A stretch of 43,260 nucleotides of DNA from Cytidiella melzeri. Taxonomy: Eukaryota > Basidiomycota > Agaricomycetes > Polyporales > Irpicaceae. Location of the stretch: NCBI GenBank assembly GCA_022592445.1, contig JABYQR010000362.1, forward strand, positions 1 to 43,260, in the 5' to 3' direction. The position numbers were made by a program, and so were the translations under genes. Under the pieces are notes generated by a model. It saw only the letters and a list, made by a program, of their open reading frames with translations, was not told the origin of the DNA and did no database searches. Position 1 is the first letter of the stretch; the number at the start of each line of letters is the position of its first letter. Of this stretch, positions 20,507 through 33,980 are shown in pieces.

Positions 20507-21455
20507 TGTGGTGGTCGTGAGTCGTGAGGCGTGAGGCGGGTGGGGAGGGTGAGGGTAGGGGTGACGGACGAACGGGAGAAAAGGGAAGGGCGGGGGGTGG
20601 AGATTATATAGGTTCATGTAAAAGTGGATACGCGGATATGAGCTATGACATACTTCCGTGCTTTTGACGTCAGAAAATGTTAGATGGATGTTTCATGATG
20701 CATGATCAAACGACGACCGGAGTATGCGTGTTTGTGTACCATAAGTGAAGTGTGTTATTCTTTCTTACCTTCTCTTTACGGAAACGCGGACATGCCACTT
20801 TCAGAGTTTCTAGGACGATCGGGCGGATACAGATCTCTTCACATTCTCCCCGCGTTCTTGTAAAAACTCTGGGACACCAGCGAGATGTTTAGTTCGAACG
20901 AGAGCAGAGAGAGACTTTCTTTTTTTTTCTGGTAATTACAACCTGATGACGTTTGCAGACCACGCGCTGAGACACCTGTCTTGCTTGCTTGCCTTGCCTT
21001 GCTGGGTGCGCGGCGCTTGTGTAATAATTGGGCTCCACTGGGCAAGGCACACAGGGGCCCTGGGCCCAAGACGCAACGCCTAATCCCTATCCCTCGCCAA
21101 GCCATTGCAGCTGTAGCTGTAGAAAAACACTGCGCAAGTACTACTCTCGTCAATATAAATTCTGAAAACACAAGGCGTTGAAAGTTGAAACGTCGGTCGG
21201 GAAAACAACCTTCGTTCACGCTCACGCTCACGCTCACGGCGAACAAAGCCCAGTGACGTCACGATCACACGATCCCGTGTCGCCTCAATTCCCGCCATAA
21301 GTACTGTACACAACGAACGAACGAACGACACTGATATACAATTCCGTACAACACACACAGAGAAGAGAGAAGAAAAAAACACCATAAAAAACAGAGAGTA
21401 ATAATACAACTTCCGAATGATTTCTTTTCTTGACCGAGGCCTTCGCCTTTCGCTT
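20507..21455. other. Fasciclin promoter region and ALDH 3' flank
   Basis: No gene is supportable. Small simple repeats are present: four ACGCTC-like units near 21,217-21,239 and three ACGA units near 21,314-21,328. The part next to 20,506 should hold the fasciclin promoter. I see no clear TATA box. Confidence 0.4.
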
Positions 21456-23319
21456 TTAGATCGTGTGTCCGAGGTTGATGTGGACGGCTTTGACAGTGGT
21501 GTAGCTAACCCCCCAAAAAACAATCAGCTGAAGAACGGAAAGAGAGAAAGAGAGAAAAAGAGAGAAGAGAAAAAGACGTACTGCTCAAGCGCATACTGTC
21601 CCAGTTCCCTCCCAATCCCCGACTGCTTGTACCCCCCAAACGGAATCTGCGGATGCAACTGGTTCGCACAATTCACCCACGTCGTCCCCGCCCTCAACCT
21701 CTGACTCGTCCTCAACGCCCTATCGATATTCTTCGAAAAAATAGCAGCAGCCAACCCATAAATAGTGTCGTTCGCTTGTCGGATGACGTCGTCGTCCGAG
21801 GAGAACTTGATGACGACACCGACGGGTCCGAATATTTCTTCTTTGACGATCTTCATGTCTGCGTGGACGTTTGTGAAGATGGTGGGTTGGATGAAGAAGC
21901 CCGAGGTGCCGAACCGTTCCCCGCCCAGGTGGACTGTCGCCCCTTGTTCTTTGCCAGAGTCGATGTAGGACATGATACGCTTTTTTTTTTAGTGTGTACA
22001 CGTGTGAGCACTTTTTTCTTTCCATAACAGAAAATGACGAAGGGAGAGACGTACGTCGAATTGTTGTTGAGACACCTGAGGGCCTTGGTACGTGTCGGGA
22101 TCGAACGGATCCCCGAGCTTCACCTGCTTCGTCCTCTCTGTAAACTTTTGCAAAAACTCGTCGTATATCTTGGCGTGCACGAATATACGAGAACCGGCGC
22201 AACAAGCCTGTCCGTGGTTCCAGCTAAAAACAAACAACGTGCCATATAAACAAAAGCATGCTGGAAAAGAGCAGAGATAGCCCACTTACAAGATCCCATG
22301 GATAGTCCAATCCAACGCCTGCTCGATATCACAATCGTCATAAATAATATTCGGACTCTTCCCCCCCAACTCCAACGTCGTCTCCTTCAAATTCGTTTTA
22401 GCAGCCGCCTCGAGTACCTTCCTTCCCACGAGCGTGCTCCCCGTGAACGCGACTTTTTCAATGTGGGGGTGGTGTGCGATTGCGTTGCCGACTGTGCTGC
22501 CGTACCCGTTGACGACGTTGACTACGCCGGGGGGAAAACCTGCTTCGTGGCAGAGTTGGGCGGCGAAGAGGGCGGTGAGGGGGGTGAATTCGGAGGGTTT
22601 GAGGATGACGCAGTTTCCTGCTGCTAGGGCGGGTCCGAATTTCCATGCGAGCATCATCACTTCATAAAAACAAAAAAGGGTGAGCAACCAAGGAAGAGAG
22701 AGAGTGTGAGTGAGAACGATGGGAGGGGGTGAGACGTACAAGGAAAGTTCCAGGGGATGATCTGCCCGACGACCCCAAGAGGCTCATGAGTCGTATACGC
22801 AATCTTGTCCAAACTAGTCTCAATCGTCGACCCACTAATCTTGTCCGCCCACCCCGCGTAATACCGTATAGTCCCGATCGACATTGCCAAATCCGCTTTT
22901 TTGGCCCACCCAAAGGTTTTGCCGTTATCCAAAGCTTCGACTGCTGCGAGTTTGTCCTTGTTGTCTTCCATGAGTTGGGCGAGTTTGTAGAGGAGGGCGC
23001 CGCGGGCGTCTCCGGGGGTGTTGTGCCCCCAGACGGTGTCGAAGGCGGTTTGGGCGAAGTGGACGGCGGTGTCGATGTCGGAGGGTGTGCCTTCGGAGAT
23101 GCGGGTGATGAGTTGGCCGTTGGTTGGGTTGATGACGCTGTGTGAGGTGCGGGTTTAGTTCGTTGAGGAGAGGAGAGGGAAAGAGGCGAGGAGGACTTAC
23201 TCGATGAAGCCGCCGTCACCCCCGTCGACCCATTTACCGTTGATGTACAGACCGGTGGGGAACTCGACCGTGCCTTTGTAGACGGGCGTGTCGAATGTGT
23301 GCTTGAAGGTTCCTGGCAT
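21456..23319 (-). CDS. Aldehyde dehydrogenase (NAD(P)+)
   Basis: Six exons (23201-23319, 22740-23137, 22290-22659, 22055-22223, 21582-21979, 21456-21504) give exactly 500 residues, the usual size of this family. All five introns (63-80 nt) keep the frame. The start MPGTFKHTF was preferred over upstream in-frame codons that translate leader sequence. Family marks in order: [12 protein letters not shown] (nucleotide-binding region), [13 protein letters not shown] (Rossmann loop), LELGGKSPN with the general base Glu269, GQACCAGSR with the catalytic Cys303, EIFGPVGVV, and [12 protein letters not shown] near the end. It oxidises aldehydes to carboxylic acids. The close match to cytosolic fungal ALDHs suggests a role in acetaldehyde/ethanol or general aldehyde clearance. 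No targeting peptide is seen, and the gene appears intact. Confidence 0.95.
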
Positions 23320-23944
23320 GGTGGGGTCGTGTACGTGTGTATGTGCGTGTGCAGGGAAGAGTGCGGGGAAGAAGTGGAACAGGAGATGAGAGAGAGAGGA
23401 GGGGAGGAATATATACGAAGCTGAAACAGAGATTATCAATCAGTCCTTTCTCAAGCAAGTGCGTATAATGGCACTCACGTGTGAATTGGGTCCTCCTGAG
23501 TGCTGAACCTGTGAGCCGTCCGGCCAAACCACAGACACGGTCACCTGCCACGCTTAAACTCGGTCACAGGTGGCACCTGCGGGTGTCCGCAACTCTTCCC
23601 ATGGGCCATGTTTCCCTGAGCTCATGCTCTCACACTAAAACTGTGAGTACACCAGACCTGTGCACGGACTTCCGTCTCTGTCACAGTTAGGGGTATAGGG
23701 AGTGGGCGGACGGAATAAAGACGGATTTGCGTATCCTTTTGCTGTGTGAGCCGTCGCTGCGTTGCTCAGAGGTGAGGGTGTACTGCGCTCGAGTGTACTT
23801 GACACCTGAATTCGCAGCATCACCGGTCGAGGAACAAGGGCTGTTTGCCCCAGACGGGATTATTTTCCCCACATATGTGGGGGAGGGACGCCCCCTTTTT
23901 GCATTTCAATCATTCAAATTCACAATTGCAGTATTCATATTCGT
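23320..23944. other. ALDH promoter region; no gene
   Basis: About 600 bp between two minus-strand genes. A CACGTG-like word (CACTCACGTG, ~23,474) and GGTCAC/GGTGGC repeats around 23,535-23,580 are visible but of unknown value. Open frames here are short and without protein-like features. Confidence 0.4.
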
Positions 23945-24859
<915 letters not shown>

Positions 24860-27800
24860 TGCGTTGTTTTATGCGAAAGTGTTTGGAGGAGGACGGCGTA
24901 GATTGGCGCAGTGGTTGCTGTCCGAAAAAAGAAAGAGCGCCGATTTTGATCATGATATGGCGCATCAAAACTCAGGTTGGACCCCGGGCAGTTTCCATTT
25001 TCGGCAGTGCACTTCACGGACTCACGAAACAAACCAAAAAACCTTACAAAACAACACCAGTATGGAGTCGCTGCACATTAGATAAAGCGTTTCATGTGAA
25101 AAGGACGATATTACCTGCATCCGCCGGCCACATATGTAGACTCAGGTTCAGTGCGAGTATGCTACAATTCGTATCTTGGCTGATAACATGGCTACGATAT
25201 GTGCATGGTGCGTGTGCATTCCAGAACGTGGATTGTATGTATCCATGCCTTGATGTCTATGCTCATCGTCAAACCAGCATTGGAAGTGGAGTATGTAGTC
25301 GAGATAGAACTCGCGATGTCAGTGGGTCAACCAGATCAAGGAACCCCTCCCCCCCCCCTCAAATATGGTAACACTTTGTATCACTGCCACGTCGCCATCG
25401 ATTGGCTTGGCAGCCTATGAAGTAGCCGTGGAGGATTCCAACCAACCGTACTTGAGCATTGTCCTTCGGGAGGAAATCTATTCTATGAGGCCACAGCGGC
25501 GCAGCAGCGCCCTTGGTTCCGTTTATATGGTGAGCCCGCCTCGTAACCTCGTGGCGTTGTCAAGAGTGATTATGACTAATTCAGCCCATGCTCTTAACAC
25601 AACGTTAGCGAACTTGATGGAGGTCATGTGTGGAGAGAGGGTTCGTGCCCGAGCATATAGGAGGGTGGTCACCGGGCCATCATCACTTCAGAGGCTAGTA
25701 CGCCTTTAGGAGGCTTCGTCTGTTCAAAAAGCGTGTGTCTACACCGACAAATCATCTCCTCTCGTCCCACCACCACAGGTGCGACAGCTTATGCATGCGC
25801 TTACATCGGTTTTTGTTTAACCACAAGAGACAGTCCTGTGAAACGGAGAAAAGAGTAGAGGTTTCAACGCTTGATGCTGCTTCATATATGCTAACCGTCT
25901 AGCCCTACATTCAAACCTCGAGAATTGTTCAAACGACGTTTCTGACATTGATATCAACTTATCATTGGAAAATGGTGAGTTGTTGCTTACTTACTTCTTT
26001 TGGAGACTTTTTTGAATTGTTGTTCGTCTTTGGTGCTCACAACCTGCGTATGATCCTCTTTAGTAGTGCATTGAATTCGCGTTCCTTCATCACTTGGCGA
26101 GGACTCGAACAAGTACACTTTATATGTGTGTCTTCTCAATGGCCGAAAGTCCGACCATCTGCGGGTCGTTTCGGATAATGACACCCTCCCTAGTAGGCTC
26201 GTACTTCTAGCAGACGCCTTCAAGCGCCCGCCAGATTCGGTCGGCCGAAAGCCTTCTGCCTAGGCGTGTTTCTGTCAAAACGATGTTGTGGACCAGGACT
26301 GGAGTTGTGAAGCTCGGATTATCGGACTTTTGACGAGGAAGTGAAACAAGAAAAGGTTCTTGCGCTGGTGTCCCCCCCGAGTATGTATATACTGGGCTGA
26401 AGAGCTCCAGGTGAGCGCTTTCCTTTTTCCTGCCCACTGCTTTTACCATTTCCCCCCCCCTCTCTCTCTGTCTCTCTCGCATGCGCATGCGACGTGCTTC
26501 CCATTTCGTTGTTATGGTTCTTTTGATTCGGCGCAGCCTTTGGTGAGTTGGAACGGGAACGGGAACGGGTGTTAGTAGGCTATATGGACCTGCATGGCAA
26601 AGTAACGTCACGTCCAAACACGCGCTCCGAGGTCGTCTTATTCTATCATATTGTCATATACTCAAATGCGTCGGAAGTTTGGGAAGCCTGAGGAAGGTGA
26701 GTTGTTGTGTGGTATGTTGTATGGTGACACATCGTTAAATGTTATTTCTGCTATAGTCGTAGGGAGCACAAGTTGTGCATTATGAAGACGACGGCGGCGG
26801 CTTCTTCGGTCATCGTTTGCAGACGGTGAGCCTACCGAAAGGACCACGCTCGCAGCGCCTGTATCACTTGTTCTCAACGGGGTTCTCTGTGCTCATCTCA
26901 CAATTGCTCAACATTTGGTCCCAGACACAAGGAGCCAACGCGTACCCTTTTGTTAGACTCTCAAGGTCACGTTCGTTGCTACCTGCTTCAATGTGGATCT
27001 GCCCACCCACGAAACGCGCAAAAGCCAGCGAAAGCACGAAAGCCTCAACACTCATTGGCTGCTGTCATCCCCACATCACTCTCTCATGCAGAGATCTCTC
27101 GTACGATGGACCTTGACGCGGGGGACGGACAGCGAATTGGTCCTGGACGACCAACCACGGGTGGGTTTTCTGACAACCGCTGGTTATATAGCTTTTGGCA
27201 TCTGCAAATCCCATGGCTTTGAATCCCCCTCACCTCTCTCCAGCTCCCTACATTCTTCGAGACGACACACTGGACAATGATTTTTTCTCGCTGTGCTCTC
27301 GCTCTACTGGACGTCTGGCTATATGTGGGAGACTGAGGCCAGCTAACTCACGGCTAGGACTTTTGCGTTCGACTAGAATTCTCCGCACACCTTTCCGCTG
27401 GAGTTATGTGGCCCTCTCAAACTCGGCTGCGATACCTCCGAGCAAATGTCTTAGCCAGCTTGGTCAACTAGGAACACACTTGGCCTTTCAGTTCCATCCG
27501 AGCGTTGTTGAATGGGCTCGAACAACGCTGCTTACCGAGGTCTAGTCCCTTATCTGAGTTCAATTCTTGCCGCAACGACCAGGAGCACAAGACTACCGAT
27601 AGTCTTCCGACTAATCCGTCTGTGGCATGATGGTGGCGGGGGGAATTTTCCGAGTGTGGGGGCATGAATGGTGAGCCTCAACCCATTGTCCAACCCCGCT
27701 TTCAATACCTGACGTTCCGGGCTTGCCGGCTGAAACTGAACTACGAATATGTCTGATCGTCAAATTAGGCCCGTAGGCCCGGGAGGTGGTTGTGCCGAAC

Positions 27801-28185
27801 AGACAATTTCTAGTCAAATTGGATGTTTCACGAGAACAGAGAGTGGTTTGTTTTCGTGCGTGGGGAGAGATAGGGCGAGAGGGCCATTGAGCAATCAGAT
27901 TCAACGGGTGCACTGGCCATGGGGAGGAACTCGCCGTGCGGCACGGTGGCTTGTGACAAGACAAACCCCACTCAATCAGACGCCCAGCGTTCATCATCAA
28001 AAAAGGGTAACATATGAAGATTATGTCAGCAGGGTTCAAAAAGGACTGGCGACCTTTGTATCTCCCTCACAGCCTGTCGCTGGTCCACCACCTTCGTGTC
28101 ACTTCGAATTCCTCTCTCCCCTTCTCCAGCTAGCGCAACACTCTTTCCTTTTTTTGTTCTCAGTATCTTCTGCAACCAGCTCACC
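24860..28185. other. 3.3 kb without a supportable gene
   Basis: Several frames look partly protein-like but none could be assembled. The best is a 62-codon open stretch on the plus strand (26075-26263) containing SSLGEDSNKYTLYVCLLNG and DTLPSRLVLLADAFKRPPD. Possible splice sites surround it: ATG followed by GTGAGT at 25,973, CCAG|GTGAGCGC near 26,410, GCAG near 26,537 and GAAG|GTGAGT at 26,697. A small multi-exon plus-strand gene from ~25,970 to ~27,200 is possible, but I could not phase it. Another open stretch at 25365-25709 (+) has no recognisable features. The last ~300 bp are the promoter of the transporter gene at 28186. Confidence 0.4.
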
Positions 28186-29236
28186 ATGTCTGACTTGGAG
28201 AAGCGCGAAAATTACACGTCGGAGGCTGTTCCCACCGTCAACGCTACTCACTACCCCACTCGCAGGATGACTCCCAGTCGTCTCGGTAACCCGGGCCCTC
28301 TGTACGTTCTTTTTTTCTTGGCACTCGAGTTTTTGCGATCGCTCACTGTTAGGACGCCAGCGGCCTGTTCTCGTTTGCTTCGACAACTCTTATCTTGTCG
28401 TTTTACAATTGCGGCGTACGTGGTATCGCCGACCCCAATGTCGTCGTCGGAATGGCTATGGGTGTAGGCGGTCTCGTTCAGATCCTCGCTGGGATGTGGG
28501 AGTTTGCTGCGGGTAACACCTTTGGTGCCACCGGTGAGTTTTTGCCCGTGGATAAGCGGCATTTTTTCGGTTTAGCGCGTGAGAGGGCGCAAAGCTCTGC
28601 CTCCATTCGCCTTGCGCAAAAGAATTTTTTTTCACACCACATATGTCATCGCAAGCTTACTGACACTCGCCGTTGTTCCGCAGCCTTCTCGTCATATGGT
28701 GGCTTCTGGCTGTCCTTTGCCGCCCTTTACATTCCAGGAACCGGTATTGGCGCTGCTTACACCGACAAGGACACAGAGTTCGCCAGTGCTCTCGGTGTCT
28801 ACCTCATCACTTGGGCAGTCGTGACCTTCCTCCTCCTGTAAGTGCAAACTGTACTCCAAAGTGCGTTGGGTTGCCAAAGCTCACGTCGAGCGCGACTTTA
28901 GTATTGCCGCCCTCCGTCGCAATATAGGTCTCATAGCGCTCTTCTTTTTCCTCACTATCACGTTTATCCTCCTTGCCGTCAGTAAGTCGTCCGCACGCTA
29001 GTGCCATTATAGATAAGAGGGCGTGTGCGCTGATTCTCGCCCCCATTCTCTTCTTCTCTACAGGCAAATTCACAGCCAATCCCACCTCGTCTGCAAACAT
29101 TAACAAGGCTGGAGGAGGCTTTGGTGTGCTTACTGCTCTTATCGCTTACTACGTCGGTCTTGCGGAGATGCTCATACGTGACGAGAGCTGGTTTGGGCTT
29201 CCGCTTGGTGTCATGCCCAGGCGTGTCGTCCAGTAG
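28186..29236 (+). CDS. Ato/GPR1/FUN34/YaaH-type acetate transporter
   Basis: Five exons (28186-28301, 28361-28533, 28684-28837, 28902-28981, 29064-29236) give 231 residues, the family's usual length. Introns are 59, 150, 64 and 82 nt. The first acceptor was set at GCCAG (28,360) because it restores the family signature NPGPLGLFSF (consensus NPAPLGL); an earlier AG breaks it. After an N-terminal cytosolic part (MSDLEKRENY...) there are about six hydrophobic segments, including STTLILSFYN, NVVVGMAMGVGGLVQILAGM, GVYLITWAVVTFLLL, IALFFFLTITFILLAV and FGVLTALIAYYVGLAEML, ending RRVVQ. Relatives such as yeast Ady2/Ato1 move acetate or ammonium across the plasma membrane. Acetate transport would suit the neighbouring aldehyde dehydrogenase, but co-regulation is only an inference. 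Confidence 0.9.
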
Positions 29237-30307
29237 ATACCCCCTTTGTTTTTTTTTACTTGATATATCCTGTTGAGGGTTGCACGACGTTGCGCCCTTG
29301 CTTCGGTTTTTTTTTGCCCGTCTGTTGGAATCTTTGTTTTTTTGTTTTTTTGTTTTTTGTTTGGAGAGTCGGTGTAACATCAGTTCCTCATACCCCCTTC
29401 CTTTTTTTGTGTGTTATCCGCTTACAAAAAGTAAATATAGGTTGATTGACACTTGTGCGTTTCTTTTTGGGCTTCAGTGAGACTCCGCAGTGTGAGTGAG
29501 TGTGAGGGATAGGGCATCCCCTTGCAATTGTTTTTCGCTGCTGCTATCTCGGATGTTTGTTATCCCATGTAGCATATGTTGTCATATGCACGAGCTAGTT
29601 TGGGAGCGCAAACTCGGAGATCGAACCGGAGAAGCCTTGCTAGCACTTTCGTTGTCACAGCCACTTCCATAAGTATGGTATGGGCGGGTTGCAAGCTTGA
29701 AGGATGGTGACGGAGTACGTCAAATATTGATCGGAGTTACCTGGCATCACTGCTGTCTTTGGCTAATCGGCAAGTTTGAATTGCCACCCAGTCCGCATCC
29801 TTGTGATTAACACGCGCCCGCCCTTCAATATGGAAGTGGCTGTATTGTATTGGTGCCACACTGGTCTCCGAGTAAACACATGCATGCATGCATGCACGGC
29901 CGGATGTACAGTCTATCCACCCATGGGCATCCCATGTCCTCGGGGGGAGAAACTTCGGGAAAATGATGCAGGTTCTAAACAGGTTCGATGTGAACAGTGG
30001 CTGCTGCTGGTGCATAGCTTACTCTCTCTCTTTGACTCACATGGTTGTATATCGGGCTTACCCGGTGAGCAGGTGTTTTGTGAGGGAGAGGAAGTAAGTG
30101 GGTTAAGTTTTTTTTGCAAACAGGTTGCAACCGCTATCAACAGTCCTAGTCCTTGTGCAACTTGTTCTGACTACCTCTACACCACTGCTATACTTCTTTG
30201 CTTTGATATATTGACAATGATCACCTTGTTCTCTTGACTGACATATTGAGATCATCCTGCTGAAAACGTAGTGCTAAGTAAGGCTCGAACTTCAGACACG
30301 CACTGCA
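29237..30307. other. Intergenic, no gene
   Basis: T-rich sequence just after the transporter stop (29,250-29,410) is its likely 3' UTR/terminator zone. Positions ~29,600-29,650 resemble 34,110-34,165 (AAACTCGGAGATCGAACCGG-like, then GAGAAGCCTTGCTAGCACTT), a short dispersed repeat. A CATG repeat (~29,879-29,896) is also present. Confidence 0.4.
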
Positions 30308-32979
30308 ATGACTGACCCTCGTTTGAAACACACAACAGGTCCTGACAAAGCACATTTCATCGAGGAGTCTGCTACCACTACTTCAATCCATGTCTTTTGG
30401 CACAACATGAAGTGCGTCAGAACCCCAGAAACTTGGCCGCAGGACTGTCAATGGTCCTCAGACCCTACACATGGAGTGTTTGTCACATTTGTCTCAGATT
30501 GTGACCCATTGCCAGTGGTGGGACGTGCAGGTGATATATGGCTTCAATCGACTATGATTTTTTGTGGAGGATCAGGAGATCTGGAAGCGGTGGAAAGCAA
30601 AGAACAAGTTCAAGTGCCCATGCGATCTGACATGTCTATTAGTGTGGTCTCATCACACACACTTCAAATACCTTCAGAATGCCAAGACAGAGGCTTATCA
30701 TTGGAAGGGAAGATGTAAGTCCTCTACTGCGGTGTTAAACACACTCAAATTGCCCCAACAGACAGTGTGGACGAGAGTGCAATCCCTAGAGAGACACAAT
30801 CTATACCCGTTGCAGCATGTTCAGCAAAGGCATATGTGGATCTGGATGAAGAAGATTTGGCTATACTTCTCCATGCCCACTGTCAACATGTCAGTGATGG
30901 AGAGTACTCATACTCTGATGCCTCTGCAGGCTCTGTTTGTGAGTATACACCATCACTATGCACTATTGTGATGGATGTGAACTCATGCCGTTACAGGAGA
31001 AGAGCTGCAAGCCAAAGTGAGCTCAAGAGAAGAGCAGACACTCACTGCTGAGACGTCATCCCCTGGTATATACCTTGATTTTCTGCTCCTCACTTTAATG
31101 CTTTACTCATATGGATATTATCAATGTAGAGCGCCACCTCTCAAGTGCCAGTTTTCAACCAATGTACCACACATTTCCTGTGGATCAATTTTGTAAGCCT
31201 CCAGGTCAACAGAACAGCTCAGGCCACATGACAGGCTTCAACAAAATGGACATTTTTTTCCCGTAGTGTCCTACTGTAGAACATGCCGTGGAGCAAATGG
31301 ATGTGAGGAATGGAGAAGAAGACTCCAGTGGCAATGACAGTGGGACAGAGGTGAAGTCATTCTCTGCTTCAGTAGCTCTTTGTTTCTGAGATCTACTGTG
31401 ATTGATTAGCTTTCCGACGCTGATGTAGTTCGCTGGATTGCAGCTGGAAAAGAGGCTACAGATCTATCAGCATTCATATATAATGTACTGTTAGTGACTG
31501 TCCTGCAGTCTCCCGAGCACAAAGCCCCAATGTCTGTGTGGGATGAACATACAGTGTCTGTTTGCAAGCTGCTATCAGCCGGACACGTTGTCGCAATTAT
31601 GGGTGTAGTTGAAGCAGAGCCTCAGCTGGAATGGACTGAAAGATCACTCTGCAGTATTTGTCGCTGCAGTCCAAATGGTGGCCGTATACAATGGCAATGT
31701 GAGTTGTCTACACCACACTCGACCGATGACTCCCTGCTAACATGATTACAGCAGCCCTCAATGGTGCAACAGGTAGTAATTATTGGACTTCTCATGTTTA
31801 CAGAGCTAGATATTGTTGGTAGGGAGCCAGGATACTGTGAAGGGTACAATCCACGAGTTTCTCAAGCAAGCTGCACAGCCAAATGAACGAGCGAACTGCC
31901 TGGATCTTCCAGCATATGGAGGCTCTAGGCCATACATTATTGGCTAAGTTCCAGACTACACTTAGCCCTTGTTACCTTGTGTTGAACAGAGTTTGCCATA
32001 GCTAGCTTTTGACGTCTAGTCAGGTGCTGAACTCGACAGCTGCTGTTGGATTCCAAAGCTCCAATGCTCAACCAATGAACTTTGGATCACCGATTGCACT
32101 GAAACCACTGCGCACATCTGTTAAGAAATGGAATATTGCTGATCCTCTGGAGATGAATGACTCCTTCAGTCCTCTCACGCTGGAAGCTGACATAATCCGG
32201 TCAGAATCTTGGTCACTCGCTGCTACAGCTGGTGCACTCACAAAGACTCACCATGATGGCTGAGGCTATGCAACATTTGTGATATCCAAGGTTGGGACAA
32301 AGCTATGGAGCTATATCCAGACCTATGGGTCCTCAAAAGGAACCAGCGCAAGCTGCTTCACAATACCATGACCTTGTCACAAATCCTGAACTGGAACGTG
32401 ATCCGCTAGTCACTCCGCTCAATGTCCTTCTCACACCTGGAACCATTTTGTGAGTGAGCATGTGAATGATCTGACACACTTGCAGACATGACTCTCCAAT
32501 AGAATTTAGCCACCTGGTTTTCTTCACCCAGTGTATACCCTGGAAAATAGCATTTACACCGGTCATTTCCTGATGTTTGACACCCTACACCTAACAGAGG
32601 TGACGCGCATATGTGCTATGCTCACTGATCAGACTGGAACAAACACGGCTCACCCTGGCATAATACGGATGCTATCCAGAATTGCTTTGGACTTGGTCTA
32701 CCAGCACTCGGAACCTGGTATGAGGATATTACTCTGAATCTGTGTCAGTCATATACTGAAATTTGCCTTGAAGTGTTATACAAGCCCTTTGTGTCACTTG
32801 CCCGCATGATATCGTGGCCAGACAGATACACACATACTGACCAAGACCTCAATAACAGCTCATTCAAATATAGCCAAGAAACAGCAGCAGAACTCGCTGC
32901 AGCACAATCAGCTGTCAAGAGGATTTTGGAACACAACAATATTCTGGTCAATTCAATCAAGCTGGCAGAGGGGTTTTAA
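30308..32979 (+). pseudogene. Decayed multi-exon gene, JmjC-like family
   Basis: Plus-strand pieces in several frames, joined by plausible introns, resemble a hypothetical JmjC/cupin-like family I know from Agaricomycetes. Piece 1 (30308-30718): HVFWHNMKC, FVSDCDPLPVVGRAGDIW. A second frame (30564 on) has EDQEIWKRWKAKNKFKCPCD. A middle piece (31410-31730) has ADVVRWIAAGKEATDLSAF and MSVWDEHTVSV. A later piece has VKGTIHEFLKQAAQPNERA. Near 32,200-32,310 it reads WSLAATAGALTKTHHDG, a TGA stop, then GYATFVISKVGTKLWSY, which matches the HxD iron-binding region of JmjC folds. Frameshifts and stops follow to ~32,979. The copy is non-functional as read. Intact relatives would be oxygenase-like, but their substrate is unknown to me. 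Confidence 0.45.
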
Positions 32980-33310
32980 GGTAGTCAATAGCTGGCAGAC
33001 AAGCATCTAGCGTTAGCAGACCCTAGTATACGCACTATAGAGATACCAGACACTAAAGGTTGTTTATGGCTCACAAGTAATGCAATTCTTGTTGTGTCCT
33101 TGGGCTCAATATTACTCTGAGCTCTAATGGGTTGAACATGGTGCTGCAAGTAAGTGATAGCGTAAAAATGGTAACTAGAGGGTGGGGGCCAGATGGGGAT
33201 CCAACACAGCACACCTGCATGACAGCAAAAACTTGTAAAATGATGTTGGTCTTCAGCAGACGTGGTTGTGGCACTTTGTGATAAAAATTCAACAGACATT
33301 GCATGAATAC

Positions 33311-33975
33311 TGTAACAGTTAAGGTTACTACTCACCAGATAAGTGTTAGACTTGAGGGGGAGATAATGAGATAGAGAGTAAGGGGTGTGGTGAGCGAAGT
33401 ACTGGAGAGTACAGAGTAGTCCTTTATCAACAGAGTGGATAAGACTGAGGGGATATGCCCTCAGGAGTGCCTCTATATATACATGAAGGGGAGGACCCCA
33501 GGTACTACCCTAAGACCCCTAATACCTACATGAGTAAGCGAAGTAATCTACCTTACTAAGCATGCCCTATGCCCTATGCCCTAGTGGTGCTACTTCAATA
33601 ATCAACCAATAGCAATTGTCCCCATGACCTGACCCCATGACCCAGTCCCAAGGCTAGACTTGTTCTAGCTTGTTCTAAGACAAGGCTAGACTTTTCCAGA
33701 AGGTTCTAAGAGCTATGACATCATCTAATGGAATGTTCTATACTATGACATCATAGTTCCAGCATGTTCCACAATGTTCCAGAGAGTTCTATCATGTGAT
33801 ACACAGATAAGGAAAGGAGTGCATCAGCGCATCAGAGACAGGAGGTGCATCAGCGCATCAATTGATAGGCACTGAAAATAAGCGCCTGATAAGCGCCTGA
33901 TAAGCGCTTAAATATTCCCAATAATACCGTTGCCTGGTAAGGCAAGTCTTGTAGAAACATTGAAAATCTGTGACA
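33311..33975 (-). mobile_element. Solo LTR (665 bp) with 5-bp target duplication
   Basis: On the minus strand the element begins TGTCACAGATTTTC and ends AACTGTTACA. It is flanked by a perfect AATAC duplication (33306-33310 and 33976-33980). It is a close relative of the plus-strand LTR at 39,870-40,593, sharing most of its length including a TATATATA segment and the CATCAGCGCATC words. No internal retrotransposon sequence adjoins it, so it is a solo LTR left by recombination. Its U3 holds about three copies of a GCGCTTATC-type repeat. Confidence 0.9.
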
Positions 33976-33980
33976 AATAC

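Noticed and set aside
20507..20617. Upstream in-frame extension of the fasciclin protein (Pro/His-rich)
   Set aside because: It would bury the signal peptide. The ATG pair at 20,506 opens a clean secretion signal.
29600..29650. tRNA gene suggested by a GGTTCGATCTCC word on the minus strand
   Set aside because: No cloverleaf could be drawn around it, and a related sequence at 34,110 lacks the B-box, so it is part of a dispersed repeat.
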